DNA of 64,000 nucleotides. It comes from Sphingomonas morindae. GTDB taxonomy: Bacteria; Pseudomonadota; Alphaproteobacteria; Sphingomonadales; Sphingomonadaceae. The translations under genes were made by a program, and so were the position numbers. The notes below the pieces were generated by a model. It was not told where the DNA came from, did not search any database, and saw only the letters and a list, made by a program, of their open reading frames with translations. Below, one piece after another: positions 54,199-61,636 of this stretch. The number at the start of each line of letters is the position of its first letter. Positions within the stretch are counted from its first letter, which is position 1. The stretch is from the NCBI RefSeq assembly GCF_023822065.1, contig NZ_CP084930.1, positions 948,501-1,012,500 of the forward strand, read 5' to 3'.

Positions 54199-55242
54199 TC
54201 AGAGCGCGGCGCGCACCGCCTCGCCCATGGCGCGCGTGCCGGTGGCGCCGCCGAGATCGGCGGTGCGGTGCCCCGCCGCCAGCGCGGCGGCGACGGCGCG
54301 CTCGATCCGGTCCGCCGACGCCGGATCGCCCAGCGAATAGCGCAGCATCATGGCGGCGGACAGGATCGTGGCGAGCGGATTGGCCTTGTCCTGGCCGGCG
54401 ATATCGGGCGCGGAGCCGTGGATCGGCTCGTACAGCCCCTTGCCGGCGCGGTCGAGCGTGGCCGAGGGCAGCATGCCGATCGAGCCCGCGCACATCGACG
54501 CCTGATCCGAGAGAATGTCGCCAAACAGATTGCCCGTGACGATGACATCGAACTGGCCGGGATCGCGCACCAGCTGCATCGCGGCATTGTCGACATACAT
54601 GTGGCTCAGCGCGACATCGGGATAGTCGGCGGCGAGCGCGCTCACCACGTCGCGCCACAGCTGCGAGGTCTCGAGCACATTGGCCTTGTCGACCGAGCAG
54701 AGCCGGCCGCGCCGCGCCCGCGCCGTCTCGAAGCCGACCCGCGCGATGCGCGTCACCTCGTCCTCGTCATAGCTCATCACGTCATAGCCCTGGCGACGGC
54801 CGGCCGGGGTGGTGCGCAGTCCCTTCTCGCCGAAATAGACATCGCCATTGGTCTCGCGGACGATCACCAGATCGATCGCGGCGGCGATATCGGGGCGCAG
54901 CGCCGAGGCGGCGGCAAGCTCGGGATAGAGCTTGGCGGGGCGAAGGTTGGCGAACAGCTCCAGATGTTTGCGCAGGCCCAAAATGGCCTGCTCGGGGCGC
55001 AGCGCGCGCTCCAGCCCGTCGCACGCGGGATCGCCGACCGCGCCGAACAGGATGGCATCGGCCCGCCGCGCGAGATCGAGCGTGGCGGGCGGCAGCGGAT
55101 GGCCCTCGGCGCGATAGCCGGCGGCGCCGACCGGCGCCTCCTCGAAGCGGAGCCCGGCGCCGGCGACCGCCTCCAGCACCTGCCGCGCCTCGGCCACCAC
55201 TTCGGGTCCGATCCCGTCTCCGGGCATGAGCGCGATCAACAT
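54199..55242 (-). CDS. leuB: 3-isopropylmalate dehydrogenase
   Basis: A 347-residue leucine-synthesis enzyme that oxidises and decarboxylates 3-isopropylmalate with NAD. It begins [15 protein letters not shown], has [13 protein letters not shown] around 128-140, [15 protein letters not shown], the Mg2+ Asp motif [20 protein letters not shown] and [16 protein letters not shown]. Length is standard. GGAG nine bases before ATG 55242. It may be transcribed on to metZ, or metZ may start in the 60-nt gap. Confidence 0.96.
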   Translation of the reverse strand: MLIALMPGDGIGPEVVAEARQVLEAVAGAGLRFEEAPVGAAGYRAEGHPLPPATLDLARRADAILFGAVGDPACDGLERALRPEQAILGLRKHLELFANLRPAKLYPELAAASALRPDIAAAIDLVIVRETNGDVYFGEKGLRTTPAGRRQGYDVMSYDEDEVTRIARVGFETARARRGRLCSVDKANVLETSQLWRDVVSALAADYPDVALSHMYVDNAAMQLVRDPGQFDVIVTGNLFGDILSDQASMCAGSIGMLPSATLDRAGKGLYEPIHGSAPDIAGQDKANPLATILSAAMMLRYSLGDPASADRIERAVAAALAAGHRTADLGGATGTRAMGEAVRAAL

Positions 55243-55291
55243 GGGCGGTCTCCTTCAACGCGGCGCGTATCGCGGCGCCATGCCAGCCCGC

Positions 55292-56026
55292 TTACGGCCC
55301 GGCAAGCCGGCGCAGCCGCGCCAGCAGCCGCTCGCGCGCATCCAGCACCGCCTCGCGCGCGCCGCCGAGCAGATCGCGCGCGAGGAAAAAGCCGGTGAGG
55401 CGGAACCCATCGAGCAGCGCGGGCCAATCCGCCTCGCCGCCCGCGAGCAGAAAGCCCGGCAGCGGCAGCAGCCGCGCGGCATAGGGCTCGCCGGCCGCGC
55501 GCGACACGGCCTGGCCGCTGCGCGGGCTGACATAGACAAGATCCGCCCCCGCCCCGGTGGCGGCACAGCGCGCGAGATCGAGGCCGAAGCCCAGCTCGGC
55601 GAGCAGCAACAGCTCGTAGCGCGCCAGCGCGCCCGCCCAGAGCCGCGCCGAGGGTGCCGCCTCGATCGCCGCCAGCAGCCCGCCGAGCGCCGCATAGAGG
55701 CGCGGATAGGGCTGCGCTTCCGGCAGGGCGATGGCGGTGAGCGCGGTCGCCCAGTCGATCGCCGCCGCCGCCATCGGCTCGCCATGGAGCGGCGCGCGGC
55801 TTTCCAGCAGCTCCACCGTCAGCGCCGCGAGCTGCGTGTCGGTGCGCGCGCGCAGCTCGGCAGCGACGCCATTGCCCGGCATCAGCACCGGCCGCAGCCG
55901 CCGCGAGCGGCCGCCGCGCACATAGCCGTGGCGCAGGCCGTGCTCGGCGGTGAGCAGGCGCACCACCGCGCCATGTTCGCCATGCGGGCGGACCGCGCAG
56001 ATCAGGCCGGCGGCGCGGATCAGCAC
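55292..56026 (-). CDS. recO: DNA repair protein RecO
   Basis: A 244-residue OB-fold protein of the RecFOR pathway. [29 protein letters not shown] is the N-terminal OB domain, with [15 protein letters not shown] after it, [25 protein letters not shown] is the middle helix signature, and one Cys remains of the zinc region. Length suits the family. The start is GTG 56026 with a weak ribosome site. It follows uvrC by 9 nt on the same strand, giving a small repair operon. Confidence 0.92.
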   Translation of the reverse strand: MLIRAAGLICAVRPHGEHGAVVRLLTAEHGLRHGYVRGGRSRRLRPVLMPGNGVAAELRARTDTQLAALTVELLESRAPLHGEPMAAAAIDWATALTAIALPEAQPYPRLYAALGGLLAAIEAAPSARLWAGALARYELLLLAELGFGLDLARCAATGAGADLVYVSPRSGQAVSRAAGEPYAARLLPLPGFLLAGGEADWPALLDGFRLTGFFLARDLLGGAREAVLDARERLLARLRRLAGP

Positions 56027-56035
56027 GCCGCCGTC

Positions 56036-57958
56036 TCAGCCGCGCGGGTGGAAATGATCGTGGATCGCCTGCGCCATCGCCTTGGAGATTCCGGGCGCGC
56101 GCTCGAGATCGGCCAGCGCCGCGCCGCGCACCGCCTTGGCCGATCCGAAATGCATCAGCAGCGCCTTTTTGCGCGCGGGCCCTATGCCGGGCACATCGTC
56201 CAGCGGATTGGCGGTGAAGCTGCGCGCGCGCTTGGTGCGGTGCGCGCCGATGGCGAAGCGGTGCGCCTCGTCGCGCAGCCGCTGCAGATAGAAGAGCAGC
56301 GGCGAGTTGAGCGGCAGCATCGATTCGCGGCCGTCGGGCAGGTGGAAATGCTCGCGCCCGGCGTTGCGGTCCGGCCCCTTGGAGATGCCGACCACAGCGA
56401 CATCCTCGACCCCGGCCTCCTGCAGCGTCGCGCACACCGCCGAGACCTGGCCCTTGCCGCCATCGATCAGCAGCAGATCGGGCCATTCGCCCGAGCGGCG
56501 CTCGGGATCCTCCTTCTCGAGCCGCGCGAAGCGGCGTTCCAGCACCTCGCGCATCATCGCGAAATCGTCGCCCGGCGCGGTTTCGGGGCGCTTGATGTTG
56601 AACTTGCGATAGGCGTTCTTGCGCAGCCCCTCGGGGCCGGCGACGATCATCGCGCCCACCATGTTGGTGCCCATGATGTGGCTGTTGTCGTACACCTCGA
56701 TGCGCGCCGGCGGGCCGTCCAGCTCGAACAGCTCGGCCACCTCGCGCAGGATGCGGCTCTGGGTGGTGCTTTCGGCCTGATGCCGGTCCAGCGCCTCCTC
56801 GGCATTGCGGCAGGCCTGCTGGAGCAGCCGCCTCTGCTCGCCGCGCTGGGGCCGCTTGAGCTCGACCCGGCGGCCGGCGCGCGTCGCCAGCATCTCGGCG
56901 AGCAGCGCTCCCTCCTCCAGCTCGCGATCGATCAGCACCAGCCGCGCAGGCGGCACCTCCTCGTAGAATTGGGCGAGGAAGCTCACCAGCACCTCTTCCT
57001 CGGGCACGTCGGCGGTGTGCGCGGGGAAGAAGCTGCGATGGCCCCAATTCTGGCCGCCGCGGATGAAGAAGGCCTGGATGCACATGGCGCCGCCCTTGGC
57101 GGCCAGCGCGAAGACATCGGCATCCGCCACGCCTTCCGCATTGATCGCCTGGGTGCCCTGGATGAAGGTGAGCGCGCGCAGCCGATCCCGGAGCAGCGCC
57201 GCCAGCTCGAAATCCATCGCCTCGGCCGCCGCCGTCATCTGATCGCCGAGCTTCTTCTGCACCTGGGTCGATTTGCCGGCGAGAAAGCTTTTGGCATCCT
57301 CGACCAGCTCGGCATAATCGGGCTTGGAGATGCGCTCGACGCACGGCGCCGAGCAGCGCTTGATCTGGTAGAGCAGGCAGGGCCGCGAGCGGTTCTGGAA
57401 GAAGCTGTCGGTGCAGCTGCGCAGCAGGAACAGCTTCTGCAGCGCGTTGAGCGTGCGTGTCACCGATCCGGCGCTGGCGAAGGGACCGTAATATTGGCCC
57501 TTGGCGCGCCGCGCGCCGCGATGCTTCTGCACGCGCGGGAAATCATGATCCTCGCGCAGCAGGATGAAGGGGAAGCTCTTATCGTCGCGCAGCAGGACAT
57601 TGTAGGGCGGCCGGAACCGCTTGATGAGCTGCGCCTCGAGCAGCAGCGCCTCGGCCTCGGTGTTGGTGGTGACGATCGTCATCGAGCGCGTCTGCGCCAC
57701 CATGCGCTGGAGCCGCTTGGTGAGCCGCGCGACCTGGACATAATTGCCGACGCGGTTGCGCAGCGCGCGCGCCTTGCCGACATAGAGCACCTCGCCGCGC
57801 TGATCCTGCATCCGGTAGACGCCGGGGCGGACGGGCAAAGTCTTCAGCACGTTGCGGATCGCGGCGATGCCCGCCTCGAGATCGGGCTGGTCGCTGCCGC
57901 GCACGGTGAAGGCGGACTTATCTTCGGCGAAACGGTCGGGCGCTACGGGATCGGTCAC
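56036..57958 (-). CDS. uvrC: Excinuclease ABC subunit C
   Basis: A 640-residue nuclease making both cuts in nucleotide excision repair. It has the GIY-YIG domain (PVRPGVYRMQDQ, then LYVGKARALRNRV at about 42-70), the Cys region YQIKRCSAPCVERIS, the UvrB-binding UVR segment near 215, the RNase H-like endonuclease domain (IEVYDNSHIMGTNMVGAMIV, LLIDGGKGQ) and C-terminal HhH repeats (LDDVPGIGPARKKALL). GTG 57958 is the start. No LexA-type box was seen before it. Confidence 0.95.
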   Translation of the reverse strand: MTDPVAPDRFAEDKSAFTVRGSDQPDLEAGIAAIRNVLKTLPVRPGVYRMQDQRGEVLYVGKARALRNRVGNYVQVARLTKRLQRMVAQTRSMTIVTTNTEAEALLLEAQLIKRFRPPYNVLLRDDKSFPFILLREDHDFPRVQKHRGARRAKGQYYGPFASAGSVTRTLNALQKLFLLRSCTDSFFQNRSRPCLLYQIKRCSAPCVERISKPDYAELVEDAKSFLAGKSTQVQKKLGDQMTAAAEAMDFELAALLRDRLRALTFIQGTQAINAEGVADADVFALAAKGGAMCIQAFFIRGGQNWGHRSFFPAHTADVPEEEVLVSFLAQFYEEVPPARLVLIDRELEEGALLAEMLATRAGRRVELKRPQRGEQRRLLQQACRNAEEALDRHQAESTTQSRILREVAELFELDGPPARIEVYDNSHIMGTNMVGAMIVAGPEGLRKNAYRKFNIKRPETAPGDDFAMMREVLERRFARLEKEDPERRSGEWPDLLLIDGGKGQVSAVCATLQEAGVEDVAVVGISKGPDRNAGREHFHLPDGRESMLPLNSPLLFYLQRLRDEAHRFAIGAHRTKRARSFTANPLDDVPGIGPARKKALLMHFGSAKAVRGAALADLERAPGISKAMAQAIHDHFHPRG

Positions 57959-58016
57959 CCCGGCGATTTAGGGTGCGGAGGCGGCGGGCGAAAGGGCCTG
58001 CGCGCCGCCGCCCCGG

Positions 58017-58358
58017 TCAGGCGCGGGCGCGATCGCGCGTGAAGCATTCGGTGGCGGCGCGCGCGCTGCTCACCACGCGGCAGATATGATCCGCGCCGAG
58101 AAAGCGGAAGCTGTACAGCTCGCCGAAGCGGGTGCGGACCGAGATCATCTTCTCGTCGCGCTCGAAGGCGGCGATCGGCACCAGCCCCAGCTCGCGCCGG
58201 CCGCTGCCGAAGGAGATGGCTTCGGGCGTGATCGTCATGGTCGGCTGGGCGGACAGGCTGATCCGATCCATGCCGGGCCGTTCGCCGATCCACTTGCCGA
58301 GCAGGGGATTGGCGCCCGCGCTGATCGCCAGAGCCATGAGCAGTGCGGCCATATACAT
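58017..58358 (-). CDS. Small exported hypothetical protein
   Basis: A 113-residue protein with a signal peptide (MYMAALLMALAISAGA) and a mature part that opens NPLLGKWIGERPGMDRISLS. Two cysteines (HICRVV, ATECFTRD) might form a disulphide. The pattern of a lipocalin-like or META-like short beta barrel is possible (GKWIGER, then SISFGSGRRELG-type strands), but no family is recognised. ATG 58352 has GGGGGATG before it and may be the true start instead of 58358. It is downstream of uvrC on neither strand partner; it stands alone. Confidence 0.6.
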   Translation of the reverse strand: MYMAALLMALAISAGANPLLGKWIGERPGMDRISLSAQPTMTITPEAISFGSGRRELGLVPIAAFERDEKMISVRTRFGELYSFRFLGADHICRVVSSARAATECFTRDRARA

Positions 58359-58420
58359 CCCCCGGGTAACGCCGGAGCATAGCGCGGCGCGGCCGATCCG
58401 CCAAGCGCCGCCGCAGCGGC

Positions 58421-58972
58421 TCAGCCCAGGGTGGCGATCGTCCGGTCGATCAGCGCCGCATCGGCGGCCGCATCGTGCCGCTCGGCGATGATCCGCGCCG
58501 CCGCGCCGGCGGCCGCGCTGGCGGCGGTGGCGCGGACATCGGCGATGGCGCCGCGCTCGGCGGCGGCGATCTTGTCCTCCGCCATCTTGCGGCGGCGCGC
58601 GATCAGCGCCTCGGCGTCGGTCTTGGCGCGGGCGACGAGCAGGCTCGCCTCCTCGCGGGCGCCGGCGAGGATCGCCTCGGCGTCGCGATGCGCGGCCTTG
58701 GCCTTGGCCTCCATGTCCGCGCGCAGCGCCTCCGCCTCGGCGCGCAACGCCCGGGCTTCCTCGAGCTGCTGACGGATGGTGGCGATCTTCTTGTCGAGGC
58801 CGGCGGCGATCAGGCGGGGCACGCCCTTCCAGATCATGATCAGGATGACCACCAGCATCGACAGCGCCACCCAGCCGGGCGGGCCGAGGCCGAGGGCGGA
58901 TTCCTCATGCTCGGAGCCGGGCACGGGCACGCCGACTTCGGCGGTCGTGGCGGCCTGGGCGGGTGCGCTCAT
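58421..58972 (-). CDS. atpF: F0F1 ATP synthase subunit b
   Basis: A 183-residue peripheral stalk subunit. There is a 40-residue N-terminal stretch (TTAEVGVPVPGSEHEE), one membrane helix (ALSMLVVILIMIWKGVP, about 38-54), then a long Ala/Glu/Arg coiled coil (IRQQLEEARALRAEAEALRA onward). It links the F0 a/c rotor to the F1 head. GAGGA before ATG 58972. Last of the five F0 genes; the reading frame upstream is antisense-free but unrelated to subunit b. Confidence 0.92.
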   Translation of the reverse strand: MSAPAQAATTAEVGVPVPGSEHEESALGLGPPGWVALSMLVVILIMIWKGVPRLIAAGLDKKIATIRQQLEEARALRAEAEALRADMEAKAKAAHRDAEAILAGAREEASLLVARAKTDAEALIARRRKMAEDKIAAAERGAIADVRATAASAAAGAAARIIAERHDAAADAALIDRTIATLG

Positions 58973-58982
58973 ATCAGATTCC

Positions 58983-59474
58983 TCAGGCGGCAAGCTGGGC
59001 GCGGACGGCGGCCATCGCCTCGCCCTCGCCGATCTGCGCGCCGGACAGACGCGCGACGATGTCCCGCGCGGCCTCGGCGGCGACGCCTTCAATATCGGCC
59101 AGGGCGCGGGCGCGGGCATTGGCCAGCGCCAGCTCGGCCTTTGCGAGCGTCTCGGCCGTGTCGGCGGCGGCGTGGCCGAGCACCGTCTCGGTGTGGCGGA
59201 CCGCCTCGGCCTTGGCGGTGGCGACCGCCTCGGCGGCGGCCTTGTGCGCGCGCGCCATCTCGGCGGCATAGTCCTTCTCCACCGTCGCGGCGGCCGCGCG
59301 CGCCGCCTCGGCGGCGGCGAGATCGCCGGCGATGGTGTCGTTGCGGGCCTGGACCGTGCCTTCGATCTTGGGCAGCATCCCCCGGCCGATCACCACATAG
59401 ATCACGGCGAAGACGAGCAGCAGCCAGAGCAGCTGCGAGGCATAGATGGATGCGGCTTGATCGATTTGCGGCAT
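58983..59474 (-). CDS. atpF': F0F1 ATP synthase subunit b'
   Basis: A 163-residue second peripheral-stalk subunit, as in Alphaproteobacteria and cyanobacteria, which use a b/b' heterodimer. MPQIDQAASIYASQLLWLLLVFAVIYVVI gives the single membrane helix (about 14-31), and GRGMLPKIEGTVQARNDTI starts the coiled coil rich in Ala and Glu. It is followed by subunit b after 10 nt. Length and position between c and b match the family. Confidence 0.93.
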   Translation of the reverse strand: MPQIDQAASIYASQLLWLLLVFAVIYVVIGRGMLPKIEGTVQARNDTIAGDLAAAEAARAAAATVEKDYAAEMARAHKAAAEAVATAKAEAVRHTETVLGHAAADTAETLAKAELALANARARALADIEGVAAEAARDIVARLSGAQIGEGEAMAAVRAQLAA

Positions 59475-59527
59475 TGGTCACTCCGCCCGCGCGGCGGTCC
59501 GGCCGGGGCCGGGCCGCCGGGCCGGGC

Positions 59528-59761
59528 TCAGCCCTTGACGACGAACAGGATGAGGATCGCGACGACGAAGGCGATCAGGCCGAGCAGCTCGGCGGCGGCG
59601 AAGCCGATGAACAGGCGGCCCTGCTGGCTGTCGGCGGCGGACGGGTTGCGCAGCGCCGAGGCGAGGAAGGAGCCGAACACATTGCCCACGCCGAGCGCCG
59701 CGAGACCCACGCCGATCGCCGCGAGACCGGCGCCGATGACCTTGGCAGAAGCGAGATCCAT
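59528..59761 (-). CDS. atpE: F0F1 ATP synthase subunit c
   Basis: A 77-residue hairpin of two membrane helices. The proton-binding Glu is in FAAAELLGLIAFVVA (about residue 58). The glycine-rich first helix (GAGLAAIGVGLAALGVGN) and the polar loop RNPSAADSQQ are typical. The c-ring drives ATP synthesis by rotating with proton flow. The true ATG is 59761 with AAGGATACAGTC before it; the longer open frame that runs through atpB is a shadow. Confidence 0.96.
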   Translation of the reverse strand: MDLASAKVIGAGLAAIGVGLAALGVGNVFGSFLASALRNPSAADSQQGRLFIGFAAAELLGLIAFVVAILILFVVKG

Positions 59762-59790
59762 GACTGTATCCTTATGTTGAAATCGGAAGA

Positions 59791-60579
59791 TTAATGCAGG
59801 TTGATGGCGTCGTTCAGATAGAGCGAGGTCAACAGCGCGAAGACATAGGCCTGGATCGCCGCGACCAGCAGCTCGAGCATGCTGACGCCGACGATCATGA
59901 CGAAGCTGAGCAGGCTCACCACCGGCCCGATCGCGGTGCCGGAATTGATGCCCTGGATCACGAAGCTGGCGAACACGTCGAGCAGGATGTGCCCCGCCGT
60001 CATGGCGACGAACAGCCGGAGCCCGAGCGAGAAGGGCCGCACCAGGAAGGACACCAGCTCGATCACGAAGATCAGCGGCACCAGCAGCGCGGGCGTGCCA
60101 TGCGGGATGAAGAGCGAGAAGAAGTGCAGGCCGTGACGGGCGAAGCCGACGATCAGCACGATCGAGAAGCTCATGATGGCGAGCACGCCGGTGACGGTGA
60201 TGTGGCTCGTCACGGTGAAGGGGTGCATGCCCGGGATCAGCGCCAGCGGGAAGAGGCCGATGAAGTTGGCCAGCAGGATGAACATGAACAGCGAGAAGAC
60301 ATAGGGGGTGAAGGCACGCCCCTTCGGCCCGATGTTCGACTCGATCATGTTCGAGACGAAGCCGGTAAAGCCTTCCACCATCGCCTGCCAGCGATTGGGC
60401 ACCAGCTGGCGGCGCATGCCGCCCAGCATGAACAGCCACAGCAGCGCCAGGATCACCACCATGAACGCCGCGGAATTGGTGAAGGCGATATTGTGCCCCA
60501 AGAGCGTCCAATCCGCGCCGACCACCGGGTCGACGCGGAATTGCGCCATGGGATCGATGCCGCCGCCCGCTTCAGCCAC
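59791..60579 (-). CDS. atpB: F0F1 ATP synthase subunit a
   Basis: A 262-residue membrane subunit forming the proton half-channels. The essential Arg is in RPFSLGLRLFVAMTAGH (about 190). ANFIGLFPLALIPGMHPFTVTSHI and the closing LLVAAIQAYVFALLTSLYLNDA match the family. The start is GTG 60579 with AGAAGGG before it. It follows atpI by 32 nt and precedes atpE by 29 nt. Confidence 0.95.
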   Translation of the reverse strand: MAEAGGGIDPMAQFRVDPVVGADWTLLGHNIAFTNSAAFMVVILALLWLFMLGGMRRQLVPNRWQAMVEGFTGFVSNMIESNIGPKGRAFTPYVFSLFMFILLANFIGLFPLALIPGMHPFTVTSHITVTGVLAIMSFSIVLIVGFARHGLHFFSLFIPHGTPALLVPLIFVIELVSFLVRPFSLGLRLFVAMTAGHILLDVFASFVIQGINSGTAIGPVVSLLSFVMIVGVSMLELLVAAIQAYVFALLTSLYLNDAINLH

Positions 60580-60611
60580 TCTGGACCCTTCTCATGCTCG
60601 AAGCGCCCAGA

Positions 60612-60935
60612 TCACTCCGGGCGCTCGCTAGAAATCCGATAAATATTCCTGAAGGCAACGGCGACGCCAAGCGCCAGCATCACCAGCAGGAGCCAGGGCG
60701 AGGTGCCGAGCCAGCGATCCAAGAGCCAGCCGATCAGCGCACCGCCTGCCGGTCCGGCGATCAGCTCGGTCAACACGCGGCTTCCCTGACTATAGCCTTT
60801 TTCGGGCTTGCGCGGGCGGCCTTGCGCGATCCGGGCCGTCTCGGCGGAGCGGGCCGCCCTCAACCGCTCCTCGAGCGATGAAGGCTCTCCCCCCGTCCCA
60901 CCTGACTGGACCTGCCGGGGATCGTCCTGCGCCAT
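60612..60935 (-). CDS. atpI: AtpI-family protein
   Basis: A 107-residue membrane protein at the head of the F0 operon. The N-terminus is hydrophilic (EERLRAARSAETARIAQGRPR), and two helices follow: VLTELIAGPAGGALIGWLLDRW, with the conserved GALIGWLLD, and LLLVMLALGVAVAFRNIYR. AtpI/AtpZ proteins assist assembly of the c-ring or carry Mg2+. GAGGAGG just before ATG 60935 is a strong ribosome site. The first gene of atpI-B-E-F'-F; F1 genes are not in this window. Confidence 0.9.
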   Translation of the reverse strand: MAQDDPRQVQSGGTGGEPSSLEERLRAARSAETARIAQGRPRKPEKGYSQGSRVLTELIAGPAGGALIGWLLDRWLGTSPWLLLVMLALGVAVAFRNIYRISSERPE

Positions 60936-61045
60936 GCACCCTCCTCGCGATCGGGAGGGTCATGCCGCGGGCCAGCCCCCCTAGGCGGGCTCCCCTTAGG
61001 TGCGGCGGCAGGGCGAGTCAATCGCGGGCGGAATGGCGGCGCGCG

Positions 61046-61423
61046 TCAGCCGCCGCATTGGGGCGGCAGGGTGATGGGCGCGTCGCGCTTGACCGCCCAT
61101 ATCCCCGGCGCGACCGAATAGGCCCGGCCGGCCTTAAGCCCGGTCAGCGTCTTGCAGCCGATCGAGGCGGCGAACGCCTCGATCGGCACGTTCTTGGCCT
61201 GGGCCACCTGGGTATAGCCCTGGCGGCGCTTGATATTGATCGCCTCCACCTCGGCCTTGAGCGCGGCCGAGGGAGGCCGCGCGAAACCCAGATAGCCATC
61301 CGCCTGCTCGCCCACGGCGCCGCTGGCGATCGCCGCCTCGACCGCGCTCGACTGGGCGAGGGCGACGCCGCCGGCGGCGAGCGCCAGCGCGGCGAGGCAC
61401 GGAAAGAGCGCGCGTCGCATCAT
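61046..61423 (-). CDS. ydbL: YdbL family DUF1318 protein
   Basis: A 125-residue periplasmic protein with signal peptide (MRRALFPCLAALALAAGGVALAQ) and the DUF1318 core: GAVGEQADGYLGFARPPSAALKAEVEAINIKRRQ, then YTQVAQAKNVPIEAFA. This unit is typically encoded after ynbE. The last residues carry two Cys (IGCKTL and PPQCGG), which could pair. Start ATG 61423 overlaps the ynbE stop (ATGA); ATG 61420 is an alternative. The function in envelope lipid traffic is indirect. Confidence 0.87.
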   Translation of the reverse strand: MMRRALFPCLAALALAAGGVALAQSSAVEAAIASGAVGEQADGYLGFARPPSAALKAEVEAINIKRRQGYTQVAQAKNVPIEAFAASIGCKTLTGLKAGRAYSVAPGIWAVKRDAPITLPPQCGG

Positions 61424-61605
61424 TTGGGGAAAAGCTCCGGGTTGGAGGTGATGAAATCCTCGGCATCCTTTTTGAGGCTGACGACGACTTCCTGCTTCAC
61501 GGTGATGTTGAGGTTGATCTCGATCGGGCGATCGGGCGCCTTGACCGAGACACAGCCGCCAAGCGCGCCGACCAGCGGCGGAAGAAGGAGAAGTTGGGGC
61601 CGCAT
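61420..61605 (-). CDS. ynbE: YnbE family lipoprotein
   Basis: A 61-residue lipoprotein with a short signal and lipobox LGGC (Cys 18), then VKAPDRPIEINLNITVKQEVVVSLKK, the YnbE motif. In E. coli, YnbE works with YdbH to form a bridge between the membranes. It starts 31 nt after the ydbH stop, and its stop overlaps ydbL by 4 nt. A 10-bp palindrome ATGCTAGCAT lies just before its start. Confidence 0.88.
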   Translation of the reverse strand: MRPQLLLLPPLVGALGGCVSVKAPDRPIEINLNITVKQEVVVSLKKDAEDFITSNPELFPK

Positions 61606-61636
61606 GGCGGAATGCTAGCATCCTCTCTGCTGTACG

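Noticed and set aside
4539-61621. Recurrent GCTAGCAT in intergenic DNA (4539, 34759, 61612)
   Set aside because: It could be a -10-like element, but distances to start codons differ (about 31, 291 and 7 nt) and no consistent -35 was found.
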